A DNA stretch of 64,000 nt, taken from positions 1-64,000 of the forward strand of contig JAEWMY010000006.1 of assembly GCA_023393015.1 (NCBI GenBank), given 5' to 3'. Below are positions 7,918-16,642 of the stretch, piece after piece. The notes beneath the pieces are model-generated. The model saw only the letters and a list, made by a program, of their open reading frames with translations. It was not told the origin of the DNA and did no database searches. Origin of the DNA: Spirochaetota bacterium (GTDB lineage Bacteria > Spirochaetota > Spirochaetia > Treponematales > Treponemataceae). How positions within the stretch are numbered: the stretch's first letter is position 1; each line of letters begins with the position of its first letter. The translations under genes and the position numbers were made by a program.

Positions 7918-7947
7918 AGTATACTAATGACCGGTCTGACCGGTCAA
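7918..7947 (-). promoter_or_regulatory. Toxin-antitoxin promoter with twin operator
   Basis: Minus strand: -35 TTGACC (7947-7942), an 18-nt spacer and -10 TATACT (7923-7918). Two perfect palindromes GACCGGTC (7929-7936 and 7938-7945), one base apart, fill the spacer and touch the -35 box. This is the layout expected for autorepression. The promoter also overlaps the last codon of jetD, so the pair can be expressed independently of the Wadjet operon. Confidence 0.7.
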
Positions 7948-9218
7948 TACTCGATTGCTTCCTGCTCGACGCCACGGCCGGTATTAAGGACGCGCGCGAG
8001 GAGACCGTCCATTCCCGGGAGGGCGCGCGTGTCGTCCCGGATCAGGGCCGCGCGGGAGAGGGCGGTTTTCTCGAGTTCGCGCGAGTGTGGCAGGTATGAG
8101 TCGAAGGTTTCCGCGTCCATCTTGATGGGCGTGACGGGTCGTTCCGCGGCGTCCATGACTTCTTGCAGGATAAGTATGCCTTCAGGGTCGAGGTCTCCGG
8201 CGTGGCTGACGGAAAAGCCCGAGCGCGCGAAGGCGGCGAGGAGACGCTGGACCGCGCGGTTCGGGTGACCGCCTGTATAGAGGAATGCATCCGCGAGAGG
8301 CTTCGATCGAGCGGTGGGGCATGTGGCGAGGGCGTAAAACGTTTCGAGGTTTTCCACCGTGACGAGGCGCGGAGCGTCGGCTGCGACCGAGTCGGCAGGG
8401 CCGGCCGGCTCAACGCGCGAGATTCTCGCGGCGGTTACGAGCGGGATGCCGATGACGCATCCTTGGGGATTCGCGATTGCGGCAGAGGCGCTTTCAGCAT
8501 CGGAGTCGCCAGGTTCGGCGCCTTCGTCGAGGATAAACGAGAGGGGACCTGCGACGAGGGTTTCTGGGAAGGCGCGTTCGACGGCGGTGGTGTCGGGGAC
8601 GGGTACGCCGGAGCGTCGCGCGCGCGAGAGAAGCGGGGCGAGTTCGGCGAGAAGGGACTCGATCCGCTTCGAGTCCGAGAAGAGGGTAATCGAAAGGGCG
8701 CGCGGCGTGATGCCCGAAAGAAAACCGTCCTTTGCGCGAACGGCGAGCGAGTCGGTGAGGAGCGTAAAATCGGTTATCGCTCGCGCGAGGTCTATCCTGC
8801 GGTCGCCGTCCGCGACATCGCGCGAACGGATGTTTTCGGCGAGCCAGGAGAAGAAAGCGCGTGACGGATCGTCTGCGACGCGCGCGAGCGCCTCTCGGGC
8901 CGCGTCGCGAGCGCGTTCCGCCTGGTCCGAGGGGAGCGGTCGGCCGAGATAAACGAAGAGGGCTTTTGCGTCCCGGAGCGTGATCGAGGCGAGCTCCTCG
9001 CCCTTGCGGAACCGTTTCCACGCGAGCGTGACGATCCCGTCCGATTCCAGTTTCTCCGCGGCCTCGAGAAAAGACTCGTAGACGTCGGGGCCCGCGGAAA
9101 GAAAATCAGCGAAGGATCGCTCGGGCGTGAGGCGGAGGGCGGAGCCTCCCTCCGCGTGGGCGGATCGCGAGAATCGCCCGGCGAGGGTCTCGAGTATCCT
9201 GGATTCCCCCGGCGTCAT
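7944..9218 (-). CDS. jetD: Wadjet subunit JetD (Toprim nuclease)
   Basis: This 424-residue protein has an N-terminal winged-helix/arm region (about 1-180) of DUF3322 type and a C-terminal DUF2220 Toprim domain. The Toprim catalytic residues are visible: Glu289 in V-T-V-E-N-L-E-T-F and the D-x-D of G-D-L-D-P-E-G (Asp342, Asp344). An F-L-Y-T-G-G-H-P strand lies between them. JetD is the nuclease that cleaves small closed circular DNA after the JetABC complex has extruded it. Its ATG overlaps the jetC stop by 4 bp, so it is the last gene of the coupled four-gene operon. Confidence 0.9.
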   Translation of the reverse strand: MTPGESRILETLAGRFSRSAHAEGGSALRLTPERSFADFLSAGPDVYESFLEAAEKLESDGIVTLAWKRFRKGEELASITLRDAKALFVYLGRPLPSDQAERARDAAREALARVADDPSRAFFSWLAENIRSRDVADGDRRIDLARAITDFTLLTDSLAVRAKDGFLSGITPRALSITLFSDSKRIESLLAELAPLLSRARRSGVPVPDTTAVERAFPETLVAGPLSFILDEGAEPGDSDAESASAAIANPQGCVIGIPLVTAARISRVEPAGPADSVAADAPRLVTVENLETFYALATCPTARSKPLADAFLYTGGHPNRAVQRLLAAFARSGFSVSHAGDLDPEGILILQEVMDAAERPVTPIKMDAETFDSYLPHSRELEKTALSRAALIRDDTRALPGMDGLLARVLNTGRGVEQEAIEY

Positions 9219-12200
9219 TCGGTTTCCCCGGCGACGGCGCGGAACTCGCGTATGCGCGCTTCTTGGCCGACTCGGCTTACGATGTGGACTCGGTCCATGA
9301 GCGGGGCGATCGCCTCGATCTTGCCGGGCGGGACGGCCATCATGAGTTGGATTCCCATCGACGAGTAAAACTCGATGACCTTACGGATTCGCTCGTCGTC
9401 GAGCTTGTCGAAGGCCTCGTCGAAGAGGACGAAGCGGACCGTCGATTCCGGTTTGTCCTTGAAGAAGCGGTAGAAGCTCGCCGCGATCGCGACGTAATAC
9501 GGGGTTTGCGACTCCCCTCCCGACTTTTCGCGCAAGACCCGGGAGAGCGAGAGCTCGACCGGCTTCCCCGTCGCGGGATCGATCGACTTGGCGTCGCGTA
9601 TGCGTATGTCGTAGGAGAAATAGGTGCGGTAGTCGCAGATGCTCCGCATCTCTGCCGAGTCGAGGTCGGCGTGGATAATGTTCTCGAAGAGCGCCTCGGT
9701 CGCCTTTCGCTCCTCGGGATCGACGATCTGCTCGAAGAGTCCGCCGTCGAAGCCCGTGATCTCGGCGGCCTTTTGCACGATCTTGATTTGTCCGCGCCGG
9801 TCGGACCGTTCCTCGAGGGTAAAGGAGTAGTGGTCGTTTCCGAAAGCGAGGCCCTTGAGGGTATCGTTGATCTCGCGGAAGCTTTCCTTGGCCTCGATGA
9901 TATACTCGTTGAGTTTTGCTATGAAGTGCTCGCGGAATTCGCGTTCGGCGTCCTCTCTCGCGGCCGTGATCCGGTCGCGGTAGAGGGGGAGTTCCGAACG
10001 CTCGAGGCGCCAGAGTATCTCCCCGAGCGCGGGGTAATCGGCTATTTCGACGGACACGAAAGAATTAAACTGGTTCGCGAACTCGCCGACTTTTTTACGG
10101 TACTGCGCGAGCGTCTTCTCCGCGCGGGTCTCGATGCCCTTACGCGCGGGGCCGTATTCGGCGGCGATCTCCGATATACTCGAGCGTTTGAGACGCTCGT
10201 TCGCGTACTCCTCAAAGCCGGAAAGTTCCGACGCGCGTTCGGCGCAAAAGGACTCGAACGCGCCCGTTGTGTCGTTCAGTTCGTTCTTTAACCTTACCGA
10301 CTCGCGCTCGAGTTGCTCAAGCCCCGCGGTTACGCGGGCCCGCTCGGTCGTGAGCCCGTCGCGCTTTGTCTCGAGGAGCGCGATGAGTTTCGTCAGTTCG
10401 TCTCGTTTCGCCTCGAGGGCGGCGAATGCGGAGATGTCGATACGGGAGAGATCGTCGCTCAACTCGGCGATCCTGGCCGCGAGTTTTCCGGCGCGTACGG
10501 CCGAATCCGCGAGCGGGCGGACGTCCGCGAGGGACCGGATTCCCTGGGCGATGAGGCGAAGGCGTCCTGAAATCTCGTCGAGCTCGCGGGATTGCGTTGT
10601 TTTCTTTTCCTCGAGGCTCGTTCGTTCCTCGCAAAGTTCGGCGAGTCTCCGTTCGCGGGCGCGCTTTCCGAGCCAATGGTTCTTCCAAACCTCTTCCTTG
10701 ACGCGGGTCGCGGTATGGTTCGAATAGCTCATGCACTCGCGCGTGATCGCCTTTCCGTAGTTTTTGAGCGTGGCGATGTCGGCCGTCATGACGTCCCCGA
10801 GTATCGCGTTGAGGTAGGCTGCCGCCCAGGGGTTTTCGCTCGTTACGAGGGTCGCGAGGGACCCCCTGTGCGCCTGCTCGGCCCTTGCCTTGAGTTTTGC
10901 GATGTTGGGGAGGGCGACGCCCCCGATCGACTTCGGGAGCGAGTCGTAGACCTCGAGCGCTGCCTGGAACGAGGAACCTTCGACGATAACCGCGAAGCGG
11001 AGCGTATTGAGCCAGCCTTCGACGGCGTTCGCCCAGTCGGGATCGGTAATCTCGGCGAGGTCCGCGAGAATCCACGACTCGATTCCCCGGCCCTTGAGCG
11101 CGCGAACGAGCTCCGTCGAGGACTCGGGGTATTTCCGAATCCCTCGCTCAAGGTCTTTGAGTTCCGAGTCGCAGTCGCGCAATGACCGTTCCGTTTCGGC
11201 AAGTTCGCGCGTCGCGTCATGACGGCGGTTTTCTGTTTTCGAACGCGCGGTTTCGAGCGTATCCGAATAGAGGTCAATGAGGTCGCGCGCTTCGGTCGGC
11301 GTTTCGTCCTGTTTGTCACCGTCTCTCGCGTCTGTTATGTCGCCGGCGCTGAGGGCGTCTTTTACGAGGATCGCACACCGAGATAAAACGAGGTCGCATC
11401 TCTTCGCCTCGTCGACCGCTACGCGGCGCTCGCGCTCGAGCGACGCGATATCCTCCTTGATCTTTACGTAAAGGGAGTGCGCGTCATCCCGGGCCAGGGC
11501 GACCGTGACCTCGCGGAGCGTCGAGGAATGTCCCTCGCGCTCGCGCGCGTTGTCCGCGATCTCGGACGCGAGACGCTCGGCGCGTTCGGACGCTTCTCTC
11601 GTTTCGCGCCCGTTTTTCTCGACTCTTTCCATCGCGTTCGTCTTGTCGATAAGGACCTTGAGATAGTCTTGCTTCGCGAGATTCGACTGAAGTCGACGGT
11701 GCTCCTCGGCAAGGGCGCGCACCTCGGTGAGGACCGCGATCTTCCTGATCGTTCCGTTCGCCTGTCGTTCGGCTTCCTTGTAACATTCGAGGTTGTCCTT
11801 CATCGTCTTCACGCTCAAGGGCCGTTCTTCTAGAATATAGTCGCATACGAAACGGTCCACCGAGACGAGCGGGGTGAAGCTGACCGAGCGGGTAAAGGTC
11901 TCGAGATAGGGGTTGTAGTCCGCGACCCTGCGGAAGACCCCGAGTCGGTCGGTAAGGTTTCGGATATAGTCGCGCTTTGACTCGTGGAACTCGACGCCGG
12001 GGCCTTCGAGTCGGTCGCGGAATTGCCGCCAGACGAGGGGCGCATTGTTCTCGGCGCGTACCGCGACGTCCGCGAGGCGTACGGCCGGTCCCAGCCAGAA
12101 GCGCTCCGCCGTCCTTCCGTCCGAAAAGGCCTCGACGCAAACCCCCGCGACAAAATCGCCCTCGTCCCGCTTGAACGAGAGCATGACGTGCGCGACGGTG

Positions 12201-12463
12201 TCCCCGCGGAGATACTCGGTCGACTCGCTTCCGATCTTGCACCGCACGTACCCGGCGAGGTCGCGCCCTCCGCGGCGGTCTCCCGCGGCGAGGTTGAATC
12301 GGGCCTTTCTGAGGTCGGCGGCGAGGGCATACTGTATCGCGTCCACTATCGTCGACTTGCCCATCGCGTTGTTGCCCGAGACGAGCGTGCGCTCGCCGAT
12401 CTCGAACGTCTCGTCCCTGAAGTAGTGCCAGTTGACCAGGCGGACTTCCCGAAGCGCGATCAT
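9215..12463 (-). CDS. jetC: Wadjet subunit JetC (SMC/MukB-like ATPase)
   Basis: This 1082-residue protein has an ATPase head split across both ends. Walker A is G-N-N-A-M-G-K-S-T (30-38). The ABC signature S-G-G-E is at 981-984, and Walker B F-V-L-F-D-E at 1011-1016 is followed by the D-loop A-F-D-K-L-D. Between the head halves lie long charged coiled coils (about 230-480 and 640-900) flanking a hinge-like region around 490-620. This is the SMC/MukB architecture. In Wadjet it is the motor that extrudes DNA loops together with JetA and JetB. Its start overlaps the jetB stop (ATGA), and its stop overlaps jetD. Confidence 0.93.
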   Translation of the reverse strand: MIALREVRLVNWHYFRDETFEIGERTLVSGNNAMGKSTIVDAIQYALAADLRKARFNLAAGDRRGGRDLAGYVRCKIGSESTEYLRGDTVAHVMLSFKRDEGDFVAGVCVEAFSDGRTAERFWLGPAVRLADVAVRAENNAPLVWRQFRDRLEGPGVEFHESKRDYIRNLTDRLGVFRRVADYNPYLETFTRSVSFTPLVSVDRFVCDYILEERPLSVKTMKDNLECYKEAERQANGTIRKIAVLTEVRALAEEHRRLQSNLAKQDYLKVLIDKTNAMERVEKNGRETREASERAERLASEIADNAREREGHSSTLREVTVALARDDAHSLYVKIKEDIASLERERRVAVDEAKRCDLVLSRCAILVKDALSAGDITDARDGDKQDETPTEARDLIDLYSDTLETARSKTENRRHDATRELAETERSLRDCDSELKDLERGIRKYPESSTELVRALKGRGIESWILADLAEITDPDWANAVEGWLNTLRFAVIVEGSSFQAALEVYDSLPKSIGGVALPNIAKLKARAEQAHRGSLATLVTSENPWAAAYLNAILGDVMTADIATLKNYGKAITRECMSYSNHTATRVKEEVWKNHWLGKRARERRLAELCEERTSLEEKKTTQSRELDEISGRLRLIAQGIRSLADVRPLADSAVRAGKLAARIAELSDDLSRIDISAFAALEAKRDELTKLIALLETKRDGLTTERARVTAGLEQLERESVRLKNELNDTTGAFESFCAERASELSGFEEYANERLKRSSISEIAAEYGPARKGIETRAEKTLAQYRKKVGEFANQFNSFVSVEIADYPALGEILWRLERSELPLYRDRITAAREDAEREFREHFIAKLNEYIIEAKESFREINDTLKGLAFGNDHYSFTLEERSDRRGQIKIVQKAAEITGFDGGLFEQIVDPEERKATEALFENIIHADLDSAEMRSICDYRTYFSYDIRIRDAKSIDPATGKPVELSLSRVLREKSGGESQTPYYVAIAASFYRFFKDKPESTVRFVLFDEAFDKLDDERIRKVIEFYSSMGIQLMMAVPPGKIEAIAPLMDRVHIVSRVGQEARIREFRAVAGETE

Positions 12464-13077
12464 TCCCCGTCTCCTTCAGTTGGTTCTTCCTCCGGCGCGC
12501 CTCCGCCGTTCCCGAGTGCGCCCGTGATCTCGTCAACGCCTTCCTGGTCGAGCGTCATCGCGATGGAGGGGAGGAGGGCGATCGGCGTTTCGGGATCGTC
12601 AAGGTCTCCCTTCGCCTCGATCAGCCGCCAGCGCGCGAAGGATCTGAGAATCTCGGCGAGGCGGGTTTTCTTGAGCTCGAGTCCGGTCACCGTCCGATAT
12701 CGCTGGACGAAGTCGAAGAGCCTGACCGAGGGGAAACGCGAAAGGGATAGTTCCGCGCGCTTTTCCTCGAATAGGAGCCGTGCGACGAGAAGGGCGCAGG
12801 TTTCTTCCTTGCCGAGCCTCGTGCGCATCGCGGGTACGGGCCTGAGCGAGATGACCCCGAGGATTTCGTCGCGTTTGAGGGACATCCCCGCGCAGGAAAA
12901 CCATGCCTCGAGAACGCGGATGTTCCGTATCGAAAAATCCCAGACCGCGTCGCTCGACTCGGTTCCGCGCATGACGAAGCTTCTGGTGAGGAGCGTTTGG
13001 CAGGCGAGGCGGAAGAGGTCCGCCTCCGGGTCGGTGAGCTCGCCTATGAGCGCGAGATCGCGAAAGTCCGTAATCAT
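12460..13077 (-). CDS. jetB: Wadjet subunit JetB (MukE/DUF4194-like)
   Basis: This 205-residue, mainly helical protein resembles DUF4194/MukE-like JetB proteins: a helical N-half, an E-E-T-C-A-L-L-V-A-R-L-L-F-E-E-K helix, and a winged-helix-like C-half (K-K-T-R-L-A-E-I-L-R-S-F). An acidic, Gly/Glu-rich tail follows. In Wadjet it is the KITE-type subunit that bridges kleisin and ATPase heads. The start at 13077 is chosen over 13113 because ATG there forms an ATGA overlap with the jetA stop and TTGAGGAG lies 6-7 nt upstream. The longer frame would overlap jetA by 40 bp. Confidence 0.85.
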   Translation of the reverse strand: MITDFRDLALIGELTDPEADLFRLACQTLLTRSFVMRGTESSDAVWDFSIRNIRVLEAWFSCAGMSLKRDEILGVISLRPVPAMRTRLGKEETCALLVARLLFEEKRAELSLSRFPSVRLFDFVQRYRTVTGLELKKTRLAEILRSFARWRLIEAKGDLDDPETPIALLPSIAMTLDQEGVDEITGALGNGGGAPEEEPTEGDGE

Positions 13078-14495
13078 CTGTTTCTCCTCAATGTGACGTC
13101 GGGGATCGTCCATCCGGAAGCGGTCTCCACTTCTTTTGCATCCGGTCCTTCCTCGACGTGATACGGGAACGAGTCGCTTATCGAGTCCGCGTAGAGGATC
13201 GCGTAGAGAAGTCGCACGAAGCCTTCGGGCGAGTCGGCAAGCTCGCGCGCCGGTACTGGGCGGGAATCTCCTCCCCGTTCGTCGAGCCAGCGCTCGATCT
13301 TGCCCGGGTTGAGCTGACGCGCGACGCGGAGGGCGAACTCCGCCTCCTGTCGCTCGAATTCCGCGGAATCGACCGCGGGAGGCTCGGAGTATTCGACGCG
13401 GATCGTTTCGGATAGCCAGCGCCGGTAACGGGACTCGGGGGTAAGCGTGGCGACCCGATAGAGATGGTGCGGCGTCTTCGCGTACAGTCCCGCGATCCCG
13501 GCCATGGCACGCGCGGCGCGGAGTATCTTCCCGGATATCGTGGACTCGGGCTCGAGGAGTGTCTTGACCCGCTCCACGCTCGACTTCGCGTAGAGCATAT
13601 TGCGTCGGTCAATCTCCTCGAGGAGCGGGTCGACGGCCTTGAGGATGTCGCGGATCTCCCCGAGCATTGTCTTAAGTTTGTCGCGCGCGTCGGAAATGGG
13701 GATCGCCGACGTGCGCGAGTACTTGAGCGAGCTTTCGTCGAGCCATTGCCCGTCCGCGAGGAAGTCGCGGACTTGTGCGATGATGCGCGGGCGGTACCGG
13801 GAGAGGTTGTCCGAGGTCTTGAGCCTCTTGTACGCCCCGTCAAGGACGTCGAGGGCGTAGGCGTCGTAGTGGAGGGCGAGGACGCCCGCGACGTCGAGAC
13901 CTTCGGACTCGTCCGTCAGCCGTTCGTAGTGTTCGCGGATGCTTTGCGAGAGAACCTTGAGGGAATCGATGAGTGCGATCGTCTGGGCGTGTGCGTTGAG
14001 GACGAGATAGTGCCCGTTCTCCCGGGCCGCGTCCCCGCACAGGAGAGAGTAAACCGACACGACATGGCTTTCGTATTCGACCGAAAGCCCTTCTTCTACC
14101 CTGGCGAGGGCGTCGAGAAAGGGACGGGCGTGCGTCGTCATGTTGATTACCCGGGTATAGTCGGGAAGGGTTTCCTCGCTTATCCAGCCTGAGGCCGCGA
14201 ATTTCCTGACGCAGCGTATGGCGAGATAGCGCGAGGTGTCCGCGGCGACGTCGTCTTCGGGTAGATAGTCGTCCTCGCCGGTTTCCTCCTCGGCCTCGAA
14301 CTGCTCGCGGTGCGCGTCGAAGTAGTCGGCGAAGCGGGTGATAAGCGACTTCCGCTCGATACCGTGGGGAGACTCCTGGAAAAGACGGTAATACGAGACG
14401 AGGAGGGCCGCGTAATGCGCCCGGTTCGGGCTCGCGAGGGGCGAGAAGAACGACTGTGGGAGCGTCGAAAATATCCCGGGTGGCCGGATTCCCAT
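13074..14495 (-). CDS. jetA: Wadjet subunit JetA (kleisin, MukF-like)
   Basis: This 473-residue protein begins M-G-I-R-P-P-G-I-F-S-T-L-P-Q-S-F-F and then shows helical blocks. These include R-A-H-Y-A-A-L-L-V-S-Y-Y-R-L-F, a winged-helix-like R-Y-L-A-I-R-C-V-R-K-F-A-A-S-G-W-I segment and long middle helices. The layout fits JetA kleisins. I think it belongs to the JetA branch with Pfam DUF5716 rather than the DUF3375 type, but that rests on memory of the N-terminus. JetA bridges the JetC heads. No ribosome-binding site precedes the ATG; a TATAAT box ends 5 nt before it. Confidence 0.85.
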   Translation of the reverse strand: MGIRPPGIFSTLPQSFFSPLASPNRAHYAALLVSYYRLFQESPHGIERKSLITRFADYFDAHREQFEAEEETGEDDYLPEDDVAADTSRYLAIRCVRKFAASGWISEETLPDYTRVINMTTHARPFLDALARVEEGLSVEYESHVVSVYSLLCGDAARENGHYLVLNAHAQTIALIDSLKVLSQSIREHYERLTDESEGLDVAGVLALHYDAYALDVLDGAYKRLKTSDNLSRYRPRIIAQVRDFLADGQWLDESSLKYSRTSAIPISDARDKLKTMLGEIRDILKAVDPLLEEIDRRNMLYAKSSVERVKTLLEPESTISGKILRAARAMAGIAGLYAKTPHHLYRVATLTPESRYRRWLSETIRVEYSEPPAVDSAEFERQEAEFALRVARQLNPGKIERWLDERGGDSRPVPARELADSPEGFVRLLYAILYADSISDSFPYHVEEGPDAKEVETASGWTIPDVTLRRNR

Positions 14496-14500
14496 GGCTT

Positions 14501-14506
14501 ATTATA
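14501..14506 (-). promoter_or_regulatory. -10 box abutting jetA
   Basis: A perfect TATAAT (minus strand) ends 5 nt upstream of the jetA ATG. No convincing -35 box is found 16-18 nt further up. If it is used, the mRNA would be leaderless. Otherwise jetA is reached by readthrough from the upstream TPR-like gene, whose stop is 60 bp away. Confidence 0.35.
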
Positions 14507-14555
14507 GTATGATTTTCGCGTTGATGGCGATATGCCCGCGCGAATTTCGTCCGCC

Positions 14556-15296
14556 TCACTCCCCGAACAGTTCGAGTTGTTCCTTCGCCTTGGTTCCCTC
14601 GCGCGAGTTGAGGTTGAGACGCGCGTTGATCTCGACGGCGGTTTTCCAGTGGCGCGTCGCGGCGTCGAGGTTGCCGCGCGTCTTCTCGATCTCGCCGAGG
14701 TTGTAGTGGGCGTTGCACATGTAGCCTTCGATTTCCTTCTGCCCCGAGTAGAGGTCGCGGATGTACTCGAAGTCGGAGACGGCGACGTCGCGTTTCTTGA
14801 ACGACGACGGAAGGTTTATGTAGAAGTTGGCGCGCATATATCGGACGAACCATTCGATCGGACGGTTCGCCGAGAGGCTCGCGGCCTTGTCGAAGACGGC
14901 GATTCCCTTCTTGACCATCTTCATTTTCCTGAAGGGGTTTCCCGAGTCCCGACTCACGAGCGAGCAGCCGAGGCCGTAATAGGTCATGGCGAGGGGATTG
15001 TCTTTCTCGGTTTTCTCGAACCGCTCGCTGTGTTCGACGATCTTTTCCGACGCGCCCCTTTCGGGGTTATCCATCGGGGAGGAGAGGGCCGAATAGAGGA
15101 TGGCGATGGCGAGATGCGCGTAGTGGTCGTCCGGGTTTTCGGCGAGTCGGCGCTCGTATTCGGCGATTTTAGCGTGGGCCGCGGCCGGGCTCTTGTTGAA
15201 GTACTCGTTCAGCCGGAAACATTCTTCCTGATCCGTGGCGAAGATGGCGGATACGAACGCGAGGACGAGGGCGAGGGCGACGGTTTTCTTTTTCAT
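14556..15296 (-). CDS. Exported TPR-like protein
   Basis: This 246-residue protein has a clear signal peptide (MKKKTVALALVLAFVSAIFA, cleavage near A-T-D). The mature part is helical, with TPR-like features such as H-Y-A-H-L-A-I-A-I-L-Y-S-A-L and H-Y-N-L-G-E-I-E-K-T-R-G-N-L-D-A-A. It is probably periplasmic and may be an adaptor. AAAGGAG lies 6 nt before the ATG. It is the last gene of the minus-strand run that starts at lolD, 73 bp after the predicted outer-membrane protein gene, which suggests a role in the same export system. I do not recognise a named family. Confidence 0.7.
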   Translation of the reverse strand: MKKKTVALALVLAFVSAIFATDQEECFRLNEYFNKSPAAAHAKIAEYERRLAENPDDHYAHLAIAILYSALSSPMDNPERGASEKIVEHSERFEKTEKDNPLAMTYYGLGCSLVSRDSGNPFRKMKMVKKGIAVFDKAASLSANRPIEWFVRYMRANFYINLPSSFKKRDVAVSDFEYIRDLYSGQKEIEGYMCNAHYNLGEIEKTRGNLDAATRHWKTAVEINARLNLNSREGTKAKEQLELFGE

Positions 15297-15369
15297 GGTG
15301 GCTCCTTTCGTTACGTGACGGCATCGCGTCGCGGTTCGCGCCGCAAAGGGCGTTTCCGCGAGCGGTTCA

Positions 15370-16626
15370 TTACAGTGATAATTCCATCGACAGGGCGCAC
15401 TCCCAGTCCGTCCCGTAGAGGGAATACTCGGCGTACGGCCCGCCGAACCGCTTCATGAAGCTCGCCTTGACGCTCAGGTTGTCCCAGCCGGAATAGCCGA
15501 CGGCGGGCATGAGTATGACTCCGGAATCTTGCAGGTTCGCGAGCGCGGTAAGCGAGAGTTCGTATTCGTCGGTTGACGGGTTCGAAACGCGGATCATGAG
15601 GTAATTCCGTCCGTTGATTCCCGCGTTCAGCGCGTGCGCGCTCATGGCGAGGCCGGCGGCATAGAGATTCACGGGTTCGCTCATGTCGGCGCGCGCGATC
15701 TCGCGGTAACGGTCGGCGATAGCCTCCCACTCGCGCGCGGAGTAACCGGCACCGGTACCGTAGTATTCCGCGATAACGGAAACGCGCGGCAGGTTGACGG
15801 TTAGCCCGATGACGGCCTCGAGCCGGTTGCGTACCGAGCCCGCGCGGATCTCGGGCGGTACTGACGGATTCGCGCTCTCGACCAGTTCGACGCGTTCCCT
15901 TTTTTCGTCGAATACGAGTTCCGCGTGTGCCTCCGCGTACCGTCCGACGGATCGCGAGACCTGCGCGCCCGTCCTCCAGCGGTAGTCGAACGAGGCGGCG
16001 AGGCCGATCGCGTAGTCTCCGACGGTGACGTCATACCGCGCGTACCACTGACGCCGTTGGGGCGGCGACAGGTACCGCGCGAGGTTACCCTTGAAGTCGA
16101 TTTCCGGGATAAACGAGAGCGCGACGACGCCGAAGTCCGAGAACCATTCAAGATTCGCCATCGCGCGACCGTTCGAGTATCGAAGATCGAAGTCGGAGTA
16201 GTCTTCGAGCGCGAAGTTGATCGGCGACTTGAAATAGTTCTGGGACTGGCAGACGCGCTTTTTCCCGAGGTCGACGAATACCGTTCCGAGTTTCACGGTC
16301 GTGTAGATCTCGCCGACGCGATTGCATCCCGAAAGTCCGCCTGAGAACGAAACGTTTCCGTAATCGTTGAAGGTGAAGGAATACCGATCGGTCGTAACGG
16401 CGTATCCGAGGGCGTACCGCGCCTGGTCGGCATAGCCCTCGTCGATGCCATGGACGTTCCCGGGATTGAGCGCGCTTTCCCGCGCGGCGTACCGATGAAT
16501 CGACTCGACGCTCGCGGACAGCTTGCCTCCCGCGAAGGGGACTTCGCACGTTGCCCGCGGCGCTAGGGCCGCGCGGGCAAGCAGGGAGAGAAAAGCAATC
16601 AATAGCGCGCGCTCCGTACGATTCAT
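15370..16626 (-). CDS. Predicted outer-membrane beta-barrel-type protein
   Basis: This 418-residue protein has a hydrophobic N-terminal signal (R-A-L-L-I-A-F-L-S-L-L-A-R-A-A-L-A). The rest has alternating hydrophobic/polar strands with many aromatic residues, and it ends in a short strand E-C-A-L-S-M-E-L-S-L. Many segments of 8-12 residues alternate in the way barrel strands do (for example Y-S-F-T-F-N-D-Y-G-N-V-S-F-S). No known family comes to mind. It follows the LolA-like gene by 16 bp, so it is probably a client or partner of that transport system in the outer membrane. The barrel call is an inference from sequence character only. Confidence 0.6.
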   Translation of the reverse strand: MNRTERALLIAFLSLLARAALAPRATCEVPFAGGKLSASVESIHRYAARESALNPGNVHGIDEGYADQARYALGYAVTTDRYSFTFNDYGNVSFSGGLSGCNRVGEIYTTVKLGTVFVDLGKKRVCQSQNYFKSPINFALEDYSDFDLRYSNGRAMANLEWFSDFGVVALSFIPEIDFKGNLARYLSPPQRRQWYARYDVTVGDYAIGLAASFDYRWRTGAQVSRSVGRYAEAHAELVFDEKRERVELVESANPSVPPEIRAGSVRNRLEAVIGLTVNLPRVSVIAEYYGTGAGYSAREWEAIADRYREIARADMSEPVNLYAAGLAMSAHALNAGINGRNYLMIRVSNPSTDEYELSLTALANLQDSGVILMPAVGYSGWDNLSVKASFMKRFGGPYAEYSLYGTDWECALSMELSL

Positions 16627-16642
16627 TCCGTAGAGTCCCCTT

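Noticed and set aside
7929..7945. GACCGGTC doublet considered as a CRISPR or attachment-site trace
   Set aside because: Only two units, palindromic, and inside a promoter; an operator explains it better.
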